DNA of 64,000 bases. Origin: Vicia villosa. Lineage: Eukaryota > Streptophyta > Magnoliopsida > Fabales > Fabaceae. The stretch's first letter is position 1; each line of letters starts with the position of its first letter. This document shows positions 33,186-42,169 of the stretch, one piece after another. The stretch covers positions 76,110,364 to 76,174,363 of the forward strand of contig NC_081184.1 of NCBI RefSeq assembly GCF_029867415.1, given 5' to 3'. A model generated the notes under the pieces. That model had not been told where the DNA came from. It ran no database searches and saw only the letters and a program-made list of their open reading frames with translations. Made by a program: the position numbers and the translations under genes.

Positions 33186-35030
33186 ATGCCTCCACCACTT
33201 CTTTCTAAGGTAAATATTTCTCGTGGCTCTAAAAATCCTTTGCTGAACACCTTAGTTAGAAACACATTTTATACCATCATCAATTCTAAAACCTCAATTG
33301 ATCCTCAAGTTGCCCATATTCTTTGCCGTGGAGAAAATGAATTATACAAATATGCCAACACTGTGTTTTCATCTTTTGCCCACCAGCTGTTTGTTAAAAT
33401 GTCTCTGACACCCATTTATGTGAACATTGCCCTCTTACAAGAATTGGAAACAATTTTGACTGGAAGCTTGCATTGCAACATCACTGAATTTATAATTTCT
33501 TGGTCCTTGCTTGGTCTCTATTTCATTAAGAGTTGTAGTGCTTTTGATGGATTTCCCCAATACTTGTATCCACCTCCAATGCTTGCACTTCCTAATGGAC
33601 AACCATGGTCGTCCTTAATACGTCATAGTGATGCAGTTGTTACAGTAGTACAGTCACTTGGGAAGTATATCGTTGATGATTTTCACAAATTTGAAGATGA
33701 AGCATCTCAAGGAGAACCAACAAATGAACCTTTGAAATCTGAGGAGACTTGTTCTCTTCTTCAATATTCAGCTGACGAAATGAAGCCAGATCTAATATTG
33801 GACACTTCCTCTCATGAAGATTTTATGGTGAAACCGTTCCCTGAAGTTGGTAGTGACCAAAAATCTCTGCAACCTTCATCCATTCTGAAACACAAAAATA
33901 CCCGCGTCCCTTCTTTTTCGTCTTGTGCAGAAATGGGAAATTTGTTATCAGTAACAACTCTCATGGAGGAATCTCATTCCAACGATGAAGTCAATTTCTC
34001 GATTCCACCGAAACCTCCAGATTCACACATCTCAAAGACTACGGTGAAATCCCACGATGCAAGGAGAAACACTGATGCAATCTTTGCAAAGAGGTTGATT
34101 GGAAGGAAATATAGTGTTTGGAAGGAAACACTGATGCAACTCAATATGGATTTGTTTGAAAAGTGTTTGGAGATTGTGACGAGTTGTCTTACTAATGCTA
34201 AGATGGACAGAGGTAGTATAGACGACATTATACTTGTTGGTGGGTCTTCTAGCATTCCAAAAGTGCAGCAGCTATTGAAGGACTTTTTTAAGGGAAAGGA
34301 TATGTGCAGTAGTATCAACCCATATGAGGATGTAGCTTATGGTGTAGCAGTTCAGGATGCTTTGCTTTGTGAAGGTATTAAAAATGTTCCAAACCTAGTT
34401 TCTTCACAACTTATTGAATTGACTTTGGAATTAGAAGAAACTAAAATGCCATTTATTTGGATTCTTATTAGTGATGGAATGAGTAAAACAGAAGAGTTGG
34501 AAAGTGGACAAGTATTTGAAATAGCAATAGATGAAAGTTGGTTCACCACTATCTCATTTTGTAGGACTTTACTTTTCAAGCAGAACTTTAAATCTGTTCT
34601 TGAATTAAGTCCTCCAACTTCCAATATGTTTTCTGCAACTAGACAATTACTAAAGAAGCATCTAGAGGCCAAGTGGGTTATTACAGAACATGAAACACTA
34701 CAAGACTTAGATGGCATCAAAAACATAAATGAATTCAAAAGAAATTATAAAGGTTGGTTGAAGAAAAAGGCTCTGCACTGTGTTACTAAGATTTTTGCTT
34801 CATCTCTCCTGAGCACATTCAACCACTGTTTTTGTTTTCACATGATCCATGTTGGAGTAATATCTTTTGAAGTAAATGCAAGAACATATGGTGATTTAGC
34901 AAAATATAAGAATACTCTAAAGCATGTTTTTTCACATGTTTGGCTGTTTGTGAAGATACATATTGATTATACTAGCCATGAAGATATGGAATGGATGATA
35001 GCTTGGATTTTGGAATATTTTTTCTGGTAA
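33186..35030 (+). CDS. T6 plus-strand ORF, 614 codons, with HSP70-derived segment
   Basis: Residues about 297-310 read FAKRLIGRKYS, like the N-terminal part of the HSP70 ATPase domain. Residues about 317-404 (LNMDLFEKC, DDIILVGGSSSIPKVQQLL, KSINP-like SINPYEDVAYGVAVQDALL, GIKNVPNLV) match its C-terminal part. The 200 or so residues between them in HSP70 are missing, and so is the peptide-binding domain, so it cannot be a chaperone. Residues 1-170 look globular but are not recognised. About 265-285 hold the KPPD motif shared with the minus ORF. The C-terminal 150 residues are lysine-rich and unrecognised. The frame stays open through the whole chimera, and the ATG at 33186 is the first in frame. 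Either a transcribed fusion or a by-product of gene capture. Confidence 0.55.
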   Translation: MPPPLLSKVNISRGSKNPLLNTLVRNTFYTIINSKTSIDPQVAHILCRGENELYKYANTVFSSFAHQLFVKMSLTPIYVNIALLQELETILTGSLHCNITEFIISWSLLGLYFIKSCSAFDGFPQYLYPPPMLALPNGQPWSSLIRHSDAVVTVVQSLGKYIVDDFHKFEDEASQGEPTNEPLKSEETCSLLQYSADEMKPDLILDTSSHEDFMVKPFPEVGSDQKSLQPSSILKHKNTRVPSFSSCAEMGNLLSVTTLMEESHSNDEVNFSIPPKPPDSHISKTTVKSHDARRNTDAIFAKRLIGRKYSVWKETLMQLNMDLFEKCLEIVTSCLTNAKMDRGSIDDIILVGGSSSIPKVQQLLKDFFKGKDMCSSINPYEDVAYGVAVQDALLCEGIKNVPNLVSSQLIELTLELEETKMPFIWILISDGMSKTEELESGQVFEIAIDESWFTTISFCRTLLFKQNFKSVLELSPPTSNMFSATRQLLKKHLEAKWVITEHETLQDLDGIKNINEFKRNYKGWLKKKALHCVTKIFASSLLSTFNHCFCFHMIHVGVISFEVNARTYGDLAKYKNTLKHVFSHVWLFVKIHIDYTSHEDMEWMIAWILEYFFW

Positions 35031-35202
35031 TGTCTACATCGAAGAAAGCCAAGGAAAAAAGTTTTATCATATGAAGAGTTGAGGTCACATTTCTAACAAT
35101 GAGACCTTAGTGGGTGGTCTTTTAATTATATGAGGAAGCAATGGAGTACATTTTAGTAGATGATATTAAATATTTCTTTTGAAGTTTCTCTCACTTACAA
35201 CC

Positions 35203-35236
35203 TTGAGGACAAGGTTGTTTTTGAAGGGGTGAGTAA
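35203..35236 (+). promoter_or_regulatory. Hairpin and polypurine tract before T6 right LTR
   Basis: CAACCTTG-AGGA-CAAGGTTG forms a perfect 8-bp stem, followed by TTTTTGAAGGGGTGAGTAA and the LTR. The inverted copy at 32932-32951 has GAACCTTG-TCCT-CAAGGTTC, so the outermost pair has changed C-G to G-C. Confidence 0.7.
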
Positions 35237-35480
35237 TGATAGAGAGTAAAATTGTAGTTAAACAAATGAGTGAGAGATAAATTAAGTAAGAATATTAATT
35301 TAGTAAGTCTTGTATTATTAGTATGTTATTGGGCTTTTGTGTATTTGGGCTTTTAATTGAACATCCATTATGAGAATTATATATGTAGTGTCTTTGACAC
35401 AATTAAGGGTAGGAAAGAAATCAAAGTTTATGTTTATCTTTTATTTTAAGTACTTTAATTTTAGTGTTCTTCCCCTTTTC
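35237..35480 (+). repeat. T6 right LTR, 3' end lost
   Basis: This is the same as 30190-30433 with one substitution (A for C in AAGTACTTTAA). The last 7-8 bases (through TATTACA) are missing; the sequence joins the T5 LTR at a shared TTCT. Confidence 0.85.
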
Positions 35481-36865
35481 TTTAACCTTCCTCTTCCAAT
35501 CTTCGATAACCATCCATAAACCTCGCTCTCTTCCTCACCTTTGTGTCATCATCTTCATCTGCAAAGTCAGAACAACAACAATCACTACCAATCGTCGGAA
35601 CCCACAACAATCACAACCTCACGCAGTCATGACGATGGTTTACGCAGAAGAACAAATCTAAAAAAAAAAAAAGAGGAATGAATGAATAAGGGTTGAAGCG
35701 AGTATACCTGATTTCTCGAAGGGCTTCGCCGGATTTCGTATTCAATCACATCGAAGAGGGGGAATCAGAGAAGAACCGGAGTCCTCCGTCGCGTTGAATT
35801 CATTTCGCCGTTTGATAAAAGGAGATGAACAAAGAGGTAGGAGGCGAAGGAGAGTGAGGCCGAAAAAGGAGTTTGTCGATGTGGGTTTTCATCACGGTGG
35901 TGTGTCGGATTTTGATCGGAGAGAAGCTTCAGCTCGTCATCGCAGTTCGCTCACGAAGAAGAAGAGGAAGCTGATTCGTCGTATCCGGTAACCCTATTTC
36001 CCTTTTCTTGTTTTTTATTATTAATTATCAATTAATGTTTTCTTTTATTTGAAAATGAATTTTGCACAATAATAAAATCTGGATCATCATTCAATTGGGC
36101 CACGAATTTGCTATCATACCCCCATAGGCCCATCGCCACCATTATTGGTTTTTGACAAAATCTGAATTAATAACAAAATGAACTCTTGGGCTGTATTGCT
36201 TTTCATCCCCCATGTGGCCCATTACACCATTTTTGGTTGTCAGAATTTTTACAAAAAACTCTGTTTGGGCCATTCCCCATGGGCCTGCGCCCAGCTGCTG
36301 ACTGCACCCTAAGATTCAACTTACACCCCCTGAGGCCATCTATGTTATTTGATTGAATTCATGATTTAATTAGATTTTTTACCATTTTCTCTTAATAATA
36401 AAATCACCATTTTTCTACTATTATTTTTAGACCTTAATATTTTTTTTGACATTAAAAATAATCATAAAAATATTAGTTTTTAGGCTATTTGTTTTTTAGT
36501 CTTTTTACTTGACTTGTAATTCAATTTCTCTCATAAAAAATCAACATAAAAATAATAGTACCTTTAACTCACTTTTGTGCTATATTTTGACTTGTTCTAT
36601 TTCATGCTCTTGTACTATTTTCATGTATCCTACTTGTTGACTTCTAATTGTGATCTTTATTTTCATATTCTTTTATTCCTAACCTTAGGTAGAAACCATG
36701 ATAACATTAGGTAGAAATTCCCTTCTAACTTAGGCTAGTTTCTTTTCCTTTTCAACATTAAAACATCTAATAAATATCAAAATTAAATCCCCATAAAAAA
36801 TACAAAGAAAACACTTAATAAAACATTAATAAAAAAGTGAAAATCATTAAAAAGGGAATGGAAGC

Positions 36866-37012
36866 TTGAATCTCCCTTGCTTTAGGGAATCATTCGAGTG
36901 CTTGGATCTCCCTTGCTTTAGGGAACCATTCGAGCGTAAGTTCCCAATTTCTAAAAAACACAAACCAAAGAGCAACTCGAGTCTCCCTTGCTTTAGGGTG
37001 CAACTTGAACGC
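36866..37012 (+). repeat. Three CCCTTGCTTTAGGG hairpins in T5 5' LTR
   Basis: Three direct repeats of TCTCCCTTGCTTTAGGG sit near 36870, 36907 and 36982. Each forms a short CCCT/AGGG stem, flanked by further complementary TGAAT/ATTCG-type bases. The same three are in the 3' LTR (45746-45892). T10 has the related CCCTTAAGCAAGGG three times on its opposite strand. Confidence 0.8.
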
Positions 37013-37533
37013 TCAAACTCTTTTCTCTATCTCGCCTCCGAGGCATTCTTTAATCGGACACGTTATTTCCGCTCCATTCCCAGCTTAAGACTCCAGAGGT
37101 CGAGCAGCAGAGTGCGAATGTAACTTCGTCCACTAAAAAACACAAAAACAAACAAAAACTAAAGAGCCGAACTACGGCGCTCTGATTCCTGAAAAGGATA
37201 CGTAGGCATTAGGTCACGGGGCCTAAGCGAGCACAATTATTTATAAACTTTTCTTCCCCGTGTTTCTTTTTCTTTCATTTGCATGCATTCCCTTAGTAAT
37301 TAAGCTTTAGATTTACACACCCTTTAGATAGCAACAAACATAGGTGGATACCATCGAGTACGATGGGCGCGAGGGGTGCTAGTACCTTCCCCTTGCGTAA
37401 CCGACTCCCGTACCCTATCTCTGGTCGAAAGACCTCGTTCTTATTCATCTTAGGTTTTCTGATGTTCCTTTCCCTCTTTGGGATAAATATATTGGTGGCG
37501 ACTCTGTTCATCATTTCGCGAGCGTGCGACAGC

Positions 37534-37551
37534 TGGCGACTCTGCTAGGGA
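37534..37551 (+). promoter_or_regulatory. Primer binding site of T5 (tRNA-Arg type)
   Basis: TGGCGACTCTGCTAGGGA starts two bases after the 5' LTR end at 37531. Ogre elements of legumes use a tRNA-Arg primer site of this type. Confidence 0.8.
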
Positions 37552-38060
37552 CGTTGGACCTATTGCGGGTCCGTACTTAGCGAGTCGATCCTAGCCTTTG
37601 TTTGTTGTTTGTTTATTGGGTGTGCTTATATATTGTTTATGTTTTGCATTGTTTACTTTATGCTTGCATATCATGTTTATTTTCTCGCATTCTGGACTAT
37701 ATTATGGGCCCCGTGGGGGCCACATATTTTTCTGTTCGTCTTTGCAGGTGGGGGGTTTTGTGAGGTAAAAGGCCCACTACCCAGGCCAGTGACACATAGG
37801 ATTAGCGTGGATGCTCGTGTTGACTCCCGTGGCTCTTGCTACGATCGAGCTTGACATGGGGTACCACAACTAGGCGAGGTTCTTTCATGGAACACTGTGT
37901 CTGGCACGCTTGTTGCCTCAAACACTTTGTACCCCATGAGAACTGTAGATCCTAGTGACCATTAGGGACCACTTGTCCGTGTCTAGACTACGTACCCGTG
38001 AGATTGGGATGAGATAGGAAACTTGACCTTCATCATACCCGGATTTCTGCTATTCAATAA
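37552..38060 (+). other. T5 untranslated leader
   Basis: No ORF with recognisable features is present. It contains a G-rich GGTGGGGGG run at 37749-37757. It joins directly to sequence related to the 3' non-coding part of T1, so gag and pol were lost between about 38060 and 38830. Confidence 0.6.
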
Positions 38061-38063
38061 AAG

Positions 38064-38300
38064 GCGTCGAACCTTTGATCTTGGGACGTTTGACTTATAC
38101 AGAAGTTCTACATCAGTTATCTATCAGAATCAACGTCGAACCTCTGAATCTGGAGGATTCGACCTTATTTGACTTATGCACAGTAATCTATCAGAATCAA
38201 CGTCGAACCTCCGAATCTAGAGGGTTCGACCATCTTTGACTCATGCACAAGCTATTTATCTAGAAAGCAACGTCGAACCTCTGAATCTGGAGGATTCGAC
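38064..38300 (+). repeat. Four GTCGAACC...GGTTCGAC hairpin repeats in T5
   Basis: Four direct repeats start at about 38067, 38135, 38202 and 38272 (period 65-70 bp). Each has GTCGAACCT followed 8-10 bp later by its near complement; in the third copy GTCGAACC/GGTTCGAC is perfect. The first copy is degenerate. Confidence 0.8.
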
Positions 38301-40598
38301 CATATCTTATTGACCATGAGAAGCTGTGATCCAAGAGGCCTTGATCCTTGATCCTGATTTATGCTGCATTTGCATCATCATTAACACTTTGCATTCATGC
38401 ATATGCATCCATGGTTACCAAGACACTTACCACTCTTCCTCTCCATCAGATCAGTCAAGACGATTCCTCCACACCGATATCTGACAAGAGCTCACAGACA
38501 AAGAATCATGGGGAATTACAAACAATATCAAGCTACTATCAGAAAACTCCATGCCCCCTAAAGGGGGCACCTTCCACCAAAGGACCATGAAGAATTTATG
38601 TTTGTCAGAGAACATTTCATTTGCATTAGAGTAAGGCCAAGCTTGCCATTGTATAGATTTCTTTAGTATTTTCAAATGTATTACTTTTGTTGTTATCAAG
38701 TACTTCTCATTGTAAGAAATCCATTCTGTTTGAATAAATAAAAATAATGTAATATACATGTTTTTCTCAAATCATTTCATCTTGTCATTAAGTTCATTGA
38801 TACTTCACTCATTTGTCTTAAGCAACTAAAAAAGGAGAATGATGAAAAATGGATCAAAAACACATGAACCACTAATTGTATGCTTTCAGAACAGAGATCC
38901 TGCTGACGATGTACAGGCATTGTTTCAATTCCTAAACACTGGAGTTATAAGGGAGTGAAACCCTCGTCAACCCCTTTGAGCCTAAGGAGTAGTAGTTTCT
39001 TTTTTTTAAAAATATAAAACCCTCAATCTAAACCAGGGGCAGGGTAGTCTTCAGTAGTGCGACCGAGCGCTCAACTTTCAGGTATTCCATCAGAGGATCA
39101 ATCATATTTCATATCTCACAACAAAAGAAGAAGAGCACAATCCACAATGGATGTCTCTCATCCATTGAGAAGAAGGCAGTCACAACCTTTTCATCAAGTC
39201 AATCACCAAAGTCAGACAACTTGTTCCCGAACGAGACAAAAAAAGAATGAAAAGAAAGTTATGAATCAAAAAAATATATATAGCCCGCTAAGTCAAAAAG
39301 AAAGGAAAGGAAAAGCTTTGAAGCAAATGACTTAGGCAAAAATTAGGGCATATCCCGCTGGATAACGAAAACCAAAATCAAAAGAAACTTTTTGTCCAGG
39401 CAAAAATTAGGGAAAGCAAAAGGCAAAAGCAAAAGAAAAAACCTCCAAGGGATAAGTTGTTGTGATCATCAACAAAAGCACCAAAGAGAGACTGCCACCT
39501 CCATCAAAACCATAAAGGATCCTCATCCATCACAATCCTTCCTGAAATGCGAACACTCGTGTTGAACTAGCTGAACGTATGTCTGGAGAACATCACGAAG
39601 AAGGGGTGGGTTAAGTAGAACTTGAGCCTTTATCCTTTGTTTCTTAAACCATGAACCCGGCCATGTTACAACCCTCGAAAGTCCTAATTGAAGCAGGGTG
39701 CGTTCTGAAAGCATACAAACTGTAAAATCATGTCAAACTGACTCCTAATGTTGTTGTGTCTTTTATGTTAGTATCAGTTCAACATTTTGACAAATAATAC
39801 TTTTCTTTTGAGATTAACATGTGCGTTGCATTCTCATTATCTCTTTCAAAACAGAATTGTCTCTAATATGAAATTAAGTACTTGATACCAAGGAAAGTTC
39901 AACATTGAAATTCCATCGAGTAATCTTACAAAGGCAAAGGTTGGTCATCCACTGAGCAAATATTTGAAGAATACATTAGGTGGAAGAGTTCCTTTCAATC
40001 TGGGGCATTCATACCGTGATCAACACTGGGGCAAACCATTGCAAATCTCCATGATTCAAGCACTATCAAAGTCATATCTCAAAAGATCATACAAGCTGGG
40101 GCAAGCTAGTAGCAATTCCTTTCTTTATCTTCAAGCAAGTGTCAGATATCGAGATAGGTGCCGAGGAGTCAAACCAAACACCTTCACAAGTTCCTTCACA
40201 AGTTCTAGCAATGACCTTTCCACAAGGGCATCCTCCATCAACTCCTTGTATCTTGGAAATAATCATCCATTCATAATCACACATGCATCATGCATATCAT
40301 TGCATTCTCATTGGAATTTGTCCCTTAATAATCCAATCATCAATAAAGCAGGGGCATCCACCCTACCTTGATTCTCAAACAGATTTTCTGAACCCCATCC
40401 AATCAATTCCACACAAAGCAGAAACCCCAATCAATCAGTACACTGCATATAGAATTCATTGCATTGCATCTCCAGAAGTGCATAAAACAAATCAAGCATT
40501 GCATATGAAGCATAAGCCAAGTTATTCATCAGATGAGGTCCCTACGAGCAATCAATTGATATTCCACTGGATCACTCAGAGTTACTATTGTGGTGGTG
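38301..40598 (+). other. T5 internal non-coding region
   Basis: No gene was recognised. Region 38830-39690 is diverged but related to 640-1510 of T1. Landmarks are GAGAATGATGAAA, GATGTACAGGCATTG, and two ATTAGGG segments linked by TTTGTCCAGGCAAAA. Short open frames have no protein features. Confidence 0.6.
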
Positions 40599-42010
40599 TT
40601 CAACCCAGAGTTGACTTTCCTTTTATCTTTTAACCCAGAGTTGACGATTATCCCTTTTTCAACCCAGAGTTGATGTTTTGGTGTTCAACCCAAAGTTGAT
40701 TTTCCTTTCATCTTTTAACCCCGAGTTAATTATATTTTACCACTCAACCCAGAGTTGACGGTTATTCCCATTTGACTTTCTTTTCCCACTCAACCCAGAG
40801 TTGACGGTTATCTTTCCTTTCCCACTCAACCCAGAGTTGACGGCCATCTTGTTTCTTTTCCCACTCAACCCAGAGTTGACGGTTATCTTTTATTCAACCC
40901 AGAGTTGATCTTTTCCTTTTCCCACTCAACCCAGAGTTGACGGTTATCCTTTATTCAATCCAGAATTGACTTTTTGTTTCCCACTCAACCCAGAGTTGAC
41001 GGTTATCTCCTATTTTATTTCCCACTCAACCCAGAGTTGACGGTTATCTTTATCCTTTCCCACTCAACCCAGAGTTGACGGTTTATCTTTTGTCTTTCCC
41101 ACTCAACCCAGAGTTGACGGTTATCTGTTCTCTTTCCCACTCAACCCAGAGTTGACGGTTATTCTCATTTGACTTTCTTTTCCCACTCAACCCAGAGTTG
41201 ACGGTTATCTTTCCTCCTTTCCCACTTAACCCAGAGTTGACGGCCATCTTTTCTCCTTTCCCACTCAACCCAGAGTTGACGGTTATCTTTTGTCTTTTCC
41301 CACGCAACCCAGAGTTGACGGTTATCTTTTCTCAACCCAGAGTTGACGGTTATCTTTTGTCCTTTCCCACTCAACCCAGAGTTGACGGTCATCCTTTGTT
41401 CAATCCAGAATTGACTACCTCTCTTTCCCACTCAACCCAGAGTTGACGGTTATCTGTTGTCCTTCCCACTCAACCCAGAGTTAACGGTATCTCTTGTTTC
41501 CTTTTCCCTCTCAACCCAGAGTTGACGGTTATCTTTTATACAACCCAGAGTTGATCCTTTCCTTTTCCCGCTCAACCCAGAGTTGACGGATATCTTTCAT
41601 TCAATCCGAAATTGATTTCTCTTTTCCAACTCAACCCAGAGTTGACGGTTATTTCTTATTGATTTCCCTTTCCCTCTCAACCCAAAGTTGACGATTGTCT
41701 CTTGTCCTTCCCACTCAACTCAGAGTTGACGGTTATTTCTAATTGTTCATCTTACTTTCTTTCTCAACCCAGAGTTGATGTTCTTACTTTCTTTCTCAAC
41801 CCAGAGTTGATGCCTATATCTTGTTCCACTAATACTGATTTCTCTTTCCATTCTCAATCCAGAATTGATGTTTACCTCTTGTCCAACCCCGAGTTGACTT
41901 CCCCTTATTCTTCGACCCAGACTTGACCCACCTTTCTCTTCAACCCAGAGTTGATGTTTATTTCATTTCTAACCCAGAGTTAATTTGTTCAATCCAGAGT
42001 TGATACACTT
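40599..42010 (+). repeat. About 40-bp tandem array in the 3' UTR of T5
   Basis: Roughly 35-40 copies share the core CAACCCAGAGTTGACGG, with spacers of CTTTTCCCACT and TTATCTTT type. Total unit is mostly 35-45 bp, more irregular at both ends. The core contains the inverted repeat TCAAC-CCAGA-GTTGA. Several variants keep the pairing or half of it (TCAATCCAGAATTGA keeps it with A-T in place of C-G). The array sits exactly where T1 has its unrelated 24-bp array. Open frames on both strands result from the repeat and are not genes. Confidence 0.93.
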
Positions 42011-42156
42011 TTCTTCAGTGGAGTTGACATCACTTTCACCCTAGTGGACTTTATCTCTCATCAGGCAAATTTTCAGGTTCTTTTGGTATTTAATCATCTT
42101 CCACCTTAAGTGTTCGAAAGGCTAGCGTCAATCTCACTCTCAAGTTTAAGATGATT

Positions 42157-42169
42157 AAATAGGGGCAGC
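42157..42169 (+). promoter_or_regulatory. Polypurine tract of T5
   Basis: AAATAGGGGCAGC is identical to that of T1 and directly precedes the LTR start TGTTGCACCCC. Confidence 0.85.

Larger units (their letters stand above)
30190..35480. mobile_element. T6: short-LTR, gene-fragment-carrying element
   Basis: This 5.3-kb insertion in the T5 5' LTR is shown by the uninterrupted 3' LTR, which reads CCATAATCTTCTTTAACC at this point. It has direct terminal repeats of 251 bp (30190-30440, TGATAGAGAG to TTCTATTACA) and 244 bp (35237-35480, end lost), plus a third partial copy (30472-30588). A purine-rich TTGAAGGGGTGAG precedes the right repeat. There is no gag, RT or integrase. Inside are two long ORFs on opposite strands with pieces resembling HSP70 and a receptor kinase. 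The LTRs differ by one base that I could see, so it is young. I do not recognise the family. The left target duplicate is probably ATAAT. Confidence 0.75.
27986..37531 (+). repeat. 5' LTR of T5, split by T6 (parts 27986-30189 and 35481-37531)
   Basis: Without T6 it is about 4.25 kb and nearly identical to 42170-46413. Differences I noted include TTTTCATT/TTTGCATT near 28045, a CTCAATTCATATTCTCTCTG-like stretch present here near 29955 but missing in the 3' LTR, and a few substitutions after 35500. A TATA-like CTATATAA is at 29804-29811 and three CCCTTGCTTTAGGG hairpins are at 36870-37000. Regions 28690-29760 (A/C-rich) and 36000-36860 (T-rich) hold no gene. Confidence 0.92.

Noticed and set aside
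30821..35030. Ordinary host genes for a kinase and an HSP70
   Set aside because: Both are fragments lacking essential parts and lie between LTRs of T6, whose absence from the other T5 LTR shows they arrived with the insertion.
41083..41446. Open frames over the CAACCCAGAGTTGA array
   Set aside because: Same artefact as in T1; the frames are cut and restarted by irregular spacers and run on both strands.
40599..42010. CRISPR-like array in T5
   Set aside because: The intervals are short variants of one another (CTTTTCCC, TTATCTTT), not unique spacers; it is a degenerate tandem repeat.
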